Shown here piece after piece: positions 12,815 to 23,136 of a DNA stretch of 64,000 nucleotides. The translations under genes were made by a program, and so were the position numbers. The notes below the pieces were generated by a model, which saw only the letters and a list, made by a program, of their open reading frames with translations, was not told the DNA's origin and ran no database searches. Numbering within the stretch: the first letter of the stretch is position 1; the number at the start of each line of letters is the position of its first letter. The DNA is from Prunus persica (taxonomy: Eukaryota > Streptophyta > Magnoliopsida > Rosales > Rosaceae). The stretch spans positions 9,360,505-9,424,504 of the forward strand of contig NC_034014.1 of the NCBI RefSeq assembly GCF_000346465.2. The letters are read 5' to 3'.

Positions 12815-13035
12815 TATGCGGGCCTAACGGGCCGGGCTTTTATAGGCGGGCCGGGTCAGGCTTTCTTGGACTTAATCGAGTCGGGCCTATAGGCCGGGCC
12901 GGGCTTCAGACACCCAAGCCCAAGCCTAGCCGGCCCAAGACGGGCCGGGCCATCTTAAAGCCCATAACGGGCCGGGCCGGGCTTTTCTCCAATTGGTCGG
13001 GCGGGCCCCCATCGGCCCATGAGCTCGTGGGCCAA
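12815..13035. repeat. GGGCCGGGC-rich dispersed repeat
   Basis: A GC-rich island in AT-rich surroundings, built from repeated GGGCCGGGC and its complement (GGCCCAAG, GCCCATAACGGGCC). It can fold on itself. This type of sequence is common in plant hAT-like non-autonomous elements, but no target duplication was found here. Confidence 0.4.
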
Positions 13036-13039
13036 ATGA

Positions 13040-13130
13040 TGAGGCCTAGCCGTGCGGCTGTACTATTTTAAAAAGGAGGACTCTCTAGCCCCACGTGTCA
13101 AAAATAGTATAGCCGCCCGGCTATACTACT
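13040..13130. repeat. palindromic TATAGCCG..CGGCTATA motif, outlier copies
   Basis: Contains TAGCCGTGCGGCTGTACTA and TATAGCCGCCCGGCTATAC, each a near-perfect palindrome, separated by CACGTGTCAAAA. The same set recurs at 15160-15575. Confidence 0.6.
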
Positions 13131-13189
13131 TAATAAAAAAAATTATGAAAAAAGGACCCTCCTAATTGCATTAATTTGTACTTTATATA

Positions 13190-13640
13190 TGTTAATTTGC
13201 TAGTTTCAACATATCGAAAGTCGATATTAAGCGGCCACTATAAAATATTGTAATATATTTTTTATAATATATATTATTATTATTCAATAGTATATGAGAA
13301 TTATTTGTATAATACATGAATTTTCTGTGTCTTACTGCAAATTTTATAAAAAATACGTGTATTAAACATTAGAAATACGCATGTACATGTACAATAGGAC
13401 TATTCCACATTTCCATTTTAAAAAACGTGAGGCGTGTACTGAACACGAATGTATTATTGAAAAATATGTACATACGTGAATAATAAAGTATTAAACGTGA
13501 AAGTATTAAATTCTTTATATGGGTAATAACTCTGAAAAAGTAAAAAAATTAAAAGGGGACAATAGAAACTCGGGTAATGGCCTAATAATAATGGATAACT
13601 ACTTTTATTGATAACTGAAAATCGGTGAAAAAAATTAAAA
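13190..13640. repeat. direct repeat, copy 2 (~445 bp)
   Basis: Second copy of 12050-12495. The GC-rich island and the first palindromic motifs lie between the two copies. Confidence 0.75.
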
Positions 13641-13798
13641 GAAAAAAAGGATAATAGTAATGGATAACTTCTGTGATATAATATGCTTGTTTTTGTGCCT
13701 GGGAGATTGGTTGTTCTTGCAGGTACCTTCACTTCTTCATCTCCTTAGGTTTGGTATTGGGTTGATTGTTGTTAGAGAGTGTGTTGTCAAGGAAAGCC

Positions 13799-15148
13799 AA
13801 AAAGGGGGAGATTGTTAATGTATGCATTTTGAGTTTTTCTTTTGGCTTCCTTTGACAACTTTGTAATAGGATTTCTATTGTTATTTATCAAGCTCATGTT
13901 TAGATTGAGAATAGCTTCTCTAGGTGTTCTTAACTAACAACTATCCTATAGAGGTTCAAGCAAATTGGTAAAGGTAAATTGTGCATTGCATAACATTGCA
14001 TTAAACTGTTTTCATAAAATGATGACTAGTCATCTGTTTCTTGTATGACTAGTCATCCTTGCTCTGTAGGATTTTCAGCTGGATAACCAACTTTTTTGTC
14101 CTATTCTCTTTTCTCTCTCTGCTGCCACATGTGATTCTGACCTAAGGGAATTTTTGTCTATAAAGGCTAAGGAATTCCTCTTTGGGAAGCTGTCACTTTT
14201 GTGTGGATTTTTAGGAAAGGTTGGCTTGCCATCTTTCCGTTCTTCTTCCTCAAGAGAGAACAATTTTCATCTATGAGTTTTTCCAAATTGATTTCTTTTT
14301 GAAAAACTGCATTTGAAATACTAATCTGCATCTAGCTACTTAAAACACTCTCTCATTTATCTAGGTCAGATTCAAGATTAATTTATTCAAGAGTATGGTT
14401 TCTTGAAGAAATTGGTCATTCTCATTTGAATCCAAATTTTAGTTTCTGTTTGAGTTAGAGCTTGCAAGTTGGTGCCATGGGATGAATGAGCTGGAGAAGG
14501 AGCTGTCATTGCCATGAAGAACTGAGCTTCAAGCTTTGCTAAGTTGGAAAAGAAGATTGCACAAAGGAGGTATAGCTCATCTTCCTAAATAGATCTAGGT
14601 TTTTCTTGAGCTTGCTTGTGTTCCTTTGTAAGAATCTTTTTCTACTTAGTGGATTGCCTGGTCAGTTGATGACCCCCAGTTTTTCCCAATGGTGGGTTTC
14701 TGGGTGAACAATTTCTGTTTGCATCTCTGTAATTTTTTTCTGGGGTTGTGTTCTTGGTGGTTAATTAGTCATCATATGAATTATGGGTTTGTGTTCTTGG
14801 TGGTTGACTAGTCATCGTATGAATTGTGGTTGACTAGTCATCATATGAATTCTGGGTTTGTGTTCTTAGTGGTTAACTAGTCATCGTATGAATTCTGGGT
14901 TTGTATCCTTGTAGTTGACTAGTCATCATTATTTGTTGTTTGGTGTTTCCTTGATTATTTTGTCTTCACACACTTTCACCATAGTTGTTGCTAGCACAGG
15001 GGATGCCTAGATTGACGGGTCCTTCTGAGTGCCTAGGTTGTCACTAGTCATAAGAGTATTTGGTCAAGGTCTAGAGTGTGTGAAGTTTGTTGCGTTCTTG
15101 GTTGAATATATTTTAAGTTTACCCCTCGTCACCTAAGTACCAATTTCA
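13799..15148 (+). mobile_element. LTR retrotransposon 3' end: polypurine tract and LTR
   Basis: AAAAAGGGGGAGATTG at about 13797-13812 is a typical copia-type polypurine tract, followed at 13813 by TGTTAATG, a plausible LTR start. The LTR would run on for about 1.3 kb; its end near 15148 is a guess. Inside are repeated copies of GACTAGTCATC (14020-14060 and 14760-14930). No reverse transcriptase or integrase remains to the left, so this is a remnant. Sireviruses have LTRs of this length, but the assignment is inference. Confidence 0.5.
14760..14935. repeat. tandem repeats around GACTAGTCATC
   Basis: Units of roughly 45-55 bases containing GACTAGTCATCRTATGAATT and GGGTTTGTGTTCTTGGTGG repeat about five times. 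Two further exact GACTAGTCATC copies lie at 14024 and 14046. The core ATGACTAGTCAT is palindromic. Confidence 0.75.
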
Positions 15149-15159
15149 TATATATATAA

Positions 15160-15575
15160 AAGACTATAGCCAGTAGTTTATACTATTTAGTGAAGACAAT
15201 TTAAAAAAAAAAACCAGTAAAGCCTCCCGGCTATACTATTTTCCAAAAAACATTTGAAAAAAATCTAGTATAGCCAATTGGCTATAATATTTACTATATA
15301 AAAAATAAAAAATAAAGAGAATAGACGCACAGTCCTTTGGTGCCCACGTGTAAAATAGTATACCCTTACGGCTATACGTGAAAAATTAAAAAAACTGAGT
15401 ATAGCCGTGCGGCTGTACTACTTTTAAATATAAAAAAGGACCCCACCGATTAGCCACCAAGTGTCAAAACTAGTCTATTTAAAAATAAAAAATAAAAAAT
15501 AAAAAACACGGAGTATAGCCCTTCGGCTATACTACTTTTCTTTTAAAAAAGAGGACCCTCTAGCGTCACGTGTCA
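15160..15575. repeat. array of palindromic GTATAGCC..GGCTATAC motifs
   Basis: At least five copies of a palindrome (for example TATAGCCGTGCGGCTGTA, TATAGCCAATTGGCTATA, TATAGCCCTTCGGCTATAC) are spaced by AT-rich DNA and CACGTGTMAAA blocks. The two middle bases vary while the arms stay paired. The array abuts copy 2 of the segmental repeat. Confidence 0.65.
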
Positions 15576-16304
15576 AAAATTGGTCCTAACAATCTTCCCG
15601 TTTGGCATTTCCTATACAAAAACTCGAATTACATAAGTTAGTCCTATCTATGTCCCCCATAAACGAATTAGAAGTGAATGAAAAGAATTCCTAACAAAAA
15701 AAAAATTAAAAAAAAATAAAAACATGACCACTTGCAATAGAGAAGGTAACCTGAATTCGGCACCACTAAACCAAAAATAACCAGTGGAAAGCATATATGA
15801 CTGAAAATACAATATGTAAGTAAAAATTGAAGTCATAATGTTTACTCCCCTTTTTTGGATAGGTAATGGCAAACTAACCTTCAAAGCAACAGTTGCACCA
15901 CCCAAAAAAAAAAAAAACACAAACAAACAAACAAACTCCCCCTCAAATCAATAGCCATGATTCTAGTTGCTAATTGAGGATTTTAGTCATGTTTTGGATT
16001 GTATGTGATTCTATCTAGATCAATTCAACATGTTGTGGTGTTTGGTCACTAGAGAAGATTTATCCATATTCGACACCATACTTTTGTTTGTTCATCAATA
16101 ATAACTATCATTTATTTTCAAAAGAAAAATATCGCTTGTATATAAATAAATAAAAAAGAAATAGAATTGTCAATGTGATCTAACCCAATGAAAAATAGTC
16201 TTGACTTACAGACCAGTGGTCTAAGGTTTGAACCCATTTGGCACCTTGGTAGTATGAGAAATCCTCGTACCTCTTGTAATTTAGAGACTATTGCTTGTAT
16301 TAAA
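15575..16304. repeat. segmental repeat, copy 2, first part
   Basis: Matches 4108-4760, with about 70 extra bases near 16080-16150. It stops at ATTAAA (16299-16304), where a MULE enters. The rest of the copy resumes at about 40737. Confidence 0.75.
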
Positions 16305-17240
16305 TTTTTTTTATATAATTAAATACCCAATTCTACACCTGGTCCTATTACAAAACCCTATACCATTTAATCTTTATAAACATACCCAAAAGAAACCCAA
16401 AAATAAACAATTGTATATTTTTTCATTTAATTAATAAGATGAAATACCTTTATAACCCTTTTTAGCATTAAATTAGTTTTAGGTATGCAGAGAACATAAT
16501 TCGACAAAACCACTCCCTGAGGTTTGATGCAAGCCCCTCCCCTCCTTCAAACCCTCATAACTCCTCTGTTCTCTGCCTTCTTCCCTCTCTCAGCCTTCAA
16601 AGTAAACTAAATAGTCTCAGAGCCATGGACCAACAAAAGACCAACAAAAATCCTCCCTTGTCACACCGACCACAATCTCCGTTACGTTGGTGGGCTCACA
16701 CTTGTTCTCGCAGGCAATGCCTTCATTTCCTTTGCAGGTTTGTTCCATATGCTTCTATTCGTTAATTTCCTTTTTATTTTTGCTTAATTTACTTGAATTT
16801 CGACTCGATTTCAGTTTCTTCGTTGAATTTGGTGCTAATTTCCATTTTTTATATGAACAAAGCTAATGGTTAAGCTACCGGAATTCTATGGCTACTCTGT
16901 AGATTTGAGGTGTCAATTACTGAATGAAGGTGTTTAGAAGGCCGGCACCGGTGGTGATTGCGAGAAGAATGAAGATGAAGACGATTTCTCTTTCGCACCC
17001 GACAGATCGCTGATTTCCACCGACGATATTTTCCAAAATGGCCAGATCCGTCTGGTGTTCTCGATTTTCAACCGGGATCTCCTGTTCTTCGATGCCGCCG
17101 ACGACTAAGCTTCCAGAGCCAGAGGGGTTGCCGCTTCGTCTTCCTATTTGCGACGGCCATTGAAAAAACTTTTCTTTGAAGAGCGGGATACACCGACCTC
17201 GGCAACGTCGTTTTACAACTTAGGAGGTGGAAATCCCGCG
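16305..17240. mobile_element. MULE (Pack-MULE-like), left part with captured gene DNA
   Basis: The end reads TATAATTAAATACCCAA.. and continues CTACACC..AAACCCTATACC..CATACCCAAAA, matching the right-hand end of the complete MULE at 36919-38756 (inverse). The other end is at 40716. The element interrupts the segmental repeat, whose empty site is at 4755-4790. A degenerate A-rich target duplication (ATTAAA/TTAAAA) flanks it. It is split by nested insertions between about 17240 and 38957. Confidence 0.6.
16941..17215 (+). pseudogene. DUF1645-family gene fragment carried by the MULE
   Basis: In one frame from 16941 the sequence reads acidic ..NEDEDDFSFAPD, then STDDIFQNGQIRLVFSIFN and RDLLFFDAADD, a stop (17106-17108), then RRPLKKLFFEERDTP. 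This order (acidic FSF, DDIF.NGQIRPVFP.FNRDLLF, PLKKLF.E.RD) is characteristic of plant DUF1645 proteins as I know the family. Their function is largely unknown. The stop and missing C terminus make it non-functional. An upstream ATG at 16624 opens a short frame with no domain. The setting inside a MULE suggests gene capture. Confidence 0.6.
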
Positions 17241-17244
17241 CCAA

Positions 17245-17989
17245 TGTATATATAATTATATCAATATTATTCAAACAGTTCACAATATGTAAACATTCGA
17301 TATCAAGAACATTATACAATATCAAGAACATCCATTATAATAGCACACATAATATAGAGCTTACGAAATTTAATTAAATCAATCTTCTGTAAAAGCCCCC
17401 AAGAAATCCCTACCTTATTTCCAAAGCTAACTCCAAGTTAAGAAAACACAAACGAAGTCCTATACCTCCTCTAAGAATTTCCTCACTATTTTCTCTCCAT
17501 CTACTTTTTTCTCTCTTTGCATGAACTTTCATGCAAGGTTAAATGCTTTCAAAAACAAAGGAAATGTCCTATTTATACTAATACTCAGGAGGATTCAATT
17601 TGTTCTAATTGGTGGGGAGGTGATGACCACGTGGGAACTTGGTCTCCAAGATTAGGATAGCTATCATCAAATTGCCAACACCTCATGTTAAATAAAGCTT
17701 AGTCACCTTAGTAGAATAACACTTGAAGTCTAAAGTGGGTTTGTAAAAAAAAAATATCTAGGCCATTGAACTTGGTCAGGAAGAAACGAAGAGATAAAGT
17801 TGTTAAAAGCAATACATATACTTATTTATAATATTACTACTATTTTTTAATAACTAATAAGAAAATCCGAAAATATAACGCGTACCAAAACAATTATATA
17901 TATAAGTTATAAATTAAATATGTAACAAAATATTTAATTTCTTAAAATATAATATATATATCTATATATATTCAAAATATAGGGTTTCA
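17245..17989 (-). repeat. LTR of a nested LTR retrotransposon (3' LTR, minus orientation)
   Basis: Reads TGAAACCC..ATATATACA on the minus strand (745 bp). A polypurine tract, TTTTAAGGAGGGTAGATAG (minus), lies next to it at about 17991-18009. This is preceded by AATTTCGAGGACAAAATT, a phrase typical of the 3' end of Ty3/gypsy pol genes. Most of its length matches the interrupted LTR at 21633-38957, which establishes the pair. Confidence 0.65.
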
Positions 17990-18150
17990 CTATCTACCCT
18001 CCTTAAAAGAAATTTTGTCCTCGAAATTTACTAACACTTAATTAAGAAAATCTACTCCTAAAGATCTTTGTCATTCACTTCTTTAAATTCAAACCTATAT
18101 GCTCACACTAATCTTCTACCACAGTTCCCAAGGCTGTCTAATTCCTATGC

Positions 18151-18160
18151 CCTGATACCA
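18151..18160 (-). other. primer-binding site
   Basis: TGGTATCAGG on the minus strand is complementary to the 3' end of initiator Met-tRNA, the usual primer for plant LTR retrotransposons. It sits between the LTR-like block on the right and the short internal remnant on the left. Confidence 0.55.
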
Positions 18161-18164
18161 TTCA

Positions 18165-21100
18165 GTCATGCCCCGGACCAGGGGGTCGGTGGAAATACCG
18201 CGCCAAATGCGTGAGAAAATAAAATAAAATAAAAAGAAACGGAAATATGGGTTTAAAATAAACTTCTCTTATAAAAATAGATCCAAAATCTTACAACTTT
18301 ATAATAAATAAAGCTCTATCACTCTCATCTAGTTCAGCCTCAACTGGTTTAGTCCTTTTCTTGCCCACTAATTCATCTGAAAAATTAAACTGGGTGAGAG
18401 GTGAGCAACTACAGCTCAGTAGGGACATGAGACCTTACCACAATAGATTGATATAACTAAATTAAGTGACATGCAATCACACAGCCAAATATCACATTTA
18501 TAATAATAATGCATGAATGAATGCTCTTCATCTACTCCTGTTAATTCATATAACTGGACAAGCATACCTGCACGTCCCATACCATGCTTATACCACTTGG
18601 TCCTGAATGCCCATTTATATGAACTAACACTCATTTCAATCATCCCATAATTCCCCTTTTGTTAGTCATCTTGTCTAACTCCCTTTCGTCAGTCCCGAAT
18701 CACCCAACAAAAACCATGTGCACTGTGAGATCCCTGAGACCTGGTACCTACCAAGAGTTAGACTCAACTATACAAAAGACTATTTCCGTTACCCTATTTT
18801 CCATCATTATTTTCTCAATCCAACAACTCTAACCAATTACCATGACATGATATAATTATGTCTTTCACATACGCCATGTATCTCACAACAATGTAACAAT
18901 TTAAAACATCACCAATGTATATGATAGGACCCGCCCTGGAATTTCCCAGAAACCGAAGCGAACCCCGTCTTTGTTCCGACATCTTCCTGATGCCGGGCCC
19001 ACTTACTAAGAAACCGAGACTTTCTACCAAAATTTTGGCAGAGCCTCCCCTGTAATTTAAGCAAACCCAACAAAATAATTCAACCTGCAACATACAAAAA
19101 TAAAAATCCCAACTAGTAGCATGCTTTCATAATTCAACAAGTCATACTAAAATGGCCTCCGGCCTCACAAGTAAAATTTACCATGGGTGATAACAGAGCA
19201 TTTACTGAATTTAAATTACAAGAACAGTTGAGTAGAAGAAATTACTCAAATCCTAACTAGGAAGATTCACAGTGCGAGCCTCGTACACCACTTGCACGCT
19301 TCCTGGAGCGACTACTGGCTGGGGGGCGCAAAACAGAAAACATGTGAGTGGACAAAAACCAGATTGCAGTTAAAAACAATATAGTAACCCCACCGTGTAA
19401 AAATAATGCTCAAGTCATGCAGGTTCACAATTCAATATATAATTACTCAAAACATGATTCAGTTAAAACTCTTCAAAACACAAGTCATCTCCTTCATAAA
19501 CCCCATTCTCTCAATCTTACAACTCCTGTCAAATCACTGAAAAACTCTAATTCTTCACTCCCCCAACTATACATATACATATAAATATACATATATATAT
19601 AAATAAATATAACTATAAATAGCTATACGATATACTCATCACACCATCTAGGTACCGGAGAAACAATATAACTGGGGGATCGTTTGACTAGTCCGCAGGA
19701 TTTCTAGGTGCTATCCTGCGTCTAGGGATGAGCGGTCCAACCGAGGGACAGAACTACAAAGCTCCCACACCGGAACATCCAACGCCATGTGTAGCTCCCA
19801 AACTATGTCCTATGCGCGCAGACTGGATCATCACACACCGGAACATCCAACGCCATGGGTGATGACCCTAAACACTATACAGAGTCTTTCCACACGCTGG
19901 AAGATCCAATGCCGCATATGGAAAGTGTATCACACGTCGGAACATCCAACGCCGTGGGTGAGACGGATGACCTATTCTTCCCATACGCTGGAACATCCAA
20001 CGCCGCGTGTGGAAAGTCTAATAACTGAGGAAGGTACTTACATAGTGTAATCATACAACTTCTCTCAATAATGCCCTCAACATCCCAAGCATCTCGTCTA
20101 TAGAGAATATATTTATACTTCCCCACAACCCTTATAAAAATACACTCTCAATACCCAAAATGCCAAACTCACAATATATTGCCAAAGCGCTATACAACAT
20201 CAAATTCATCTCATGAATATAATATATTCAATAAGCCATTAAAAACATTATGCAAAAATCCTTCATCAACAAAACCATGCATATGATTGAAAACAAAGTC
20301 CACTCACAAATATTCCCACGCTGCCTGACCATGTGAGGGTCCTGCCTGCTGAGTACGTGCTGTCGAAACACCTATTTCTAGATACGAACCGTTAATTAAT
20401 ATAAAATTACGTCGAAGTGGAAATCACAATTTAAATACTTAAATCCCCAACTTCCCAATACGTGCACGTTGAAGAAGGTATCCTAAGGTCCGATTACAGG
20501 TTTAGGAATCGTTTCACGATTTTACGGTTATCGCTTACCCGCAAACTTTACATTATTGAATCGGAACATCCGGGGCTCCTATTCATAATCCGTGAAGTCC
20601 CATACGGTCCTAGAAATACCTAGAACAACATATTTTAATTCGGAAAGGATCTAATGGTCGGAACCTATCGAACCCGGATAACGCACAATATGCGAAAATC
20701 TGTTCGATAGTCAAACGACATCTGAATTGAGATCTGCGAATTCCTATGTGCTCATGACAACCTAAGGATCTCATCGGATTAAATTGCATCTTCACATGGC
20801 TCACCCACGCGCCGCCACACGCATCGGCAGCACGTGGGTGTGTAGAGTAATTCCGGTGACGGAAAAACTCCACCCCCGAGCTCACCCTTCCTATTCTAGC
20901 TTCTACTCAAGGTCATGATCATTTCATTCAACTACGGGAAGGTCCAATTCAGGAGGCAACCGGCAGGAATTTCTCTATGAAATCCGGCCAAAACTTAGGT
21001 TTTCTAATCAATTTTCTAGACAACGAATCGGTCCAAACCTATACAACAATCAGCTAGAACTCAGAAAAAGGATGAGAAACCATACCTCACTCACCGGGTT

Positions 21101-21632
21101 TGGGCGGCGGAGGCGGCGGCGCGACGACGGAAAAGCTTCGGTTCAAACTAGTCGAGCTCGCAGCCGGAGTTCGTGGTTTCCGACGGGAAAAACCAGCTAG
21201 ACTTGATTGGGACGTCGAGGCGAATCGATCGGGACCGGTGGAGTGCCTGGCTGTGGCCGGTGCAGAGAGAATCGAAGAGAGAGAGTGTCAGTGTCGGGGA
21301 GAGAGAGAGAGAATGAGGAGAGAGAGAGTGTCGAGCACGCGTGAGGAGAGAGAGAGCTGAGGTGAAAAATCTGATTTTTACCAAACTTTTTGAAATATTT
21401 ACAAGTTTGCCACTGATAATGTTTTGATCGTAACTTTTTCGTGACAACTCTGATTCAAGCCTACCGCGTGTCTACGAATTCGTCTCAATACCACCTACCC
21501 AAAAATACCATTCGTGGTCCCAAAATCTTTCCGGATAAGAAAGTGACCAATTTACCCATACCCCAAGGGTAAATTTGTAATTTATTTTAAATCGATTTAA
21601 AATAGACATTTAATTTGGAGTCGGGGTGTTAC
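18165..21632 (-). mobile_element. Ty3/gypsy LTR-like sequence, 3.5 kb
   Basis: On the minus strand it starts TGTAACACCCCGACTCC at 21634, a common start of long plant gypsy LTRs, and ends near CCGGGGCATGAC just before the primer-binding site. It has no coding domain; ORFs inside (for example 20610-20885 and 21100-21360) overlap on both strands and look accidental. Only a few hundred bases of internal DNA separate it from the polypurine tract at 18000, so the element has lost its body or is a recombinant. It contains the hairpin array at 19760-20016. Confidence 0.5.
19760..20016. repeat. tandem array of five hairpins with a shared loop
   Basis: Five units each carry the core GGAACATCCAACGCC (one is GGAAGATCCAATGCC), bracketed by arms that pair: CTTTCCACACGC with GCATATGGAAAG (19886-19925), TCACACG with CGTGGGTGA (19928-19963), and CTTCCCATACGC with GCGTGTGGAAAG (19977-20016), plus two more at 19760-19795 and 19827-19868. 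The arms differ between units but stay paired. Confidence 0.75.
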
Positions 21633-21695
21633 AGTATATATAATTATACCAACATTATTCAAATAGTTCACAATATATAAACATCCGATATCAAG

Positions 21696-22312
21696 TGTAA
21701 GATCCCACATCAACCAACGGAGAGGGGGTGATGTGCCTTATATGTACACACCCGCATCCATCTAGCACGAGGCCTTTTGGGAGCTCACTGGCTTCGGAGT
21801 CGTAGGAACTCCGAAGTTAAGCGAGTTGGGAGCCAGAGCAATCCCAGGATGGGTGACCCACTGGGAAGTTGCTCGTGAGCTCCTAGAAACAAAACCGTGA
21901 GGGCAGAGAGGGGGGCCCAAAGCGGACAATATCGTGCTACGAGGGAGCTGATCCCGGGGTGTGACAATTTGGTATCAGAGCCACTTTGCCTTGTGGTGCG
22001 AGTGTGCCGACGAGGACGTCGGGCCTTTAAGGGGGGTGGATTGTAAGATCCCGCATCAACCAACGGAGAGGGGGTGATGTGTCTTATATGTGCACACCCA
22101 CATCCATCTAGCACGAGGCTTTTTGGGAGCTCACTGGCTTCGGAGTCGTAGGAACTCCGAAGTTAAGCGAGTTGGGGGCCAGAGCAATCCCAGGATGGGT
22201 GACCCACTGGGAAGTTGCTCGTGAGCTCCCAGAAACAAAATCGTGAGGGCAGAGAGGGGGGCCCAAAGCGGACAATATCGTGCTACGGCAGAGCCGATTC
22301 CGGGGTGTGACA
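21696..22312 (+). mobile_element. complete Cassandra TRIM retrotransposon
   Basis: Two 271-bp LTRs (21696-21966 and 22042-22312), each TGTAAGATCC..GTGTGACA, enclose 75 bases. The primer-binding site TGGTATCAGAGC is at 21970-21981 and the polypurine tract AAGGGGGGTGGAT at 22029-22041. A perfect 5-bp target duplication TCAAG lies at 21691-21695 and 22313-22317. Each LTR carries a 5S rRNA-like stretch. These are the diagnostic features of Cassandra, which has no genes and moves with proteins supplied by other elements. RNA polymerase III promoter function of the 5S part is known for the family and is not shown here. Confidence 0.93.
21785..21880 (+). repeat. 5S rRNA-like domain in the Cassandra 5' LTR
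   Basis: GAACTCCGAAGTTAAGCGAG and CAGGATGGGTGACCCACTGG correspond to the conserved middle of plant 5S rRNA (GAACTCCGCAGTTAAGCG; AGGATGGGTGACC..CTGGGAAG), including internal control region boxes. It lies inside an LTR and is not a 5S gene. The second copy is at about 22131-22226. Confidence 0.85.
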
Positions 22313-22354
22313 TCAAGAACATTATACAATATCAAGAACATCCATTATAATAGC

Positions 22355-22382
22355 CACTACTACAAAAAGTGAAAAAGACGAC
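22355..22382. repeat. CACTA 5' terminal inverted repeat
   Basis: CACTACTACAAAAA, then GTGAAAAAGACGACC. The 3' counterpart (36478-36505, inverse) reads CACTACTACAAAAA, then AGCAAAAAGACGACGG. The first 14 bases are identical. Confidence 0.9.
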
Positions 22383-23136
22383 CAGAAAACAACGACGGTC
22401 TAAGTGAAAACCGTCGTGGTTTATAAAAAGACGACGGTTCTAAAAACACCGTCGTGTAATACAACCTTAGACAACTAAAAAATGGAGTTTCAAATGGCTG
22501 TTCAAAAACAACGACGTACATAATTAAACAACCGACGTCTATTTGAAACAGATTTCCTCAGTGTAAAATCAATGCCAACAAAGAACGGCAGAAGTTATGA
22601 ATCGACCGACGTAGAAAGTAAAGACGACGATTTCAATAAAAACTGCCGTTTTTACTCATAAAATAACACGACGAGGTTTTCGTATAAGACGCCGTATAAT
22701 TACAAACAAATCCACGGCTTTAAAATACAAAATATCGCCGTATTAAATTAATTTACAACGACGGAAAATATAAATATATCGACGTCATTCTCGTATAGTT
22801 CTACTACGTTATCTTTAAATCGTACAATAAAATTTATCGTCGTATTTATTCATTTTATACGTCGTACCTTTAATTTTAACGGTCGTCTTAATAAGAATTT
22901 TTGTTAACAATTTTTTTCTTTGATTTTCTTATCCTACGTCGGTAGATCTACTTAATGACAAGAATTGAAATAACCACGACGGTTTATATAGAACACCGCC
23001 GACATAATCAGTTTTGTCTGAGATCCCAAGGGTTACGAAATCTTACCAGATGGAACTCTGTTCCACATCATAATCTTAACAGATGACACAGATTTGCAAA
23101 TATTGCGTCGTGTTAGTTTACAAATTCTAGAACATT

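Noticed and set aside
19760..20016. CRISPR-like spaced repeats
   Set aside because: Plant nuclear DNA; the repeats are hairpins with changing arms and no uniform spacers or cas genes.
21785..22226. Two apparent 5S rRNA genes in tandem
   Set aside because: They lie at the same place in two identical LTRs of a Cassandra element, and differ from plant 5S rRNA outside the conserved middle.
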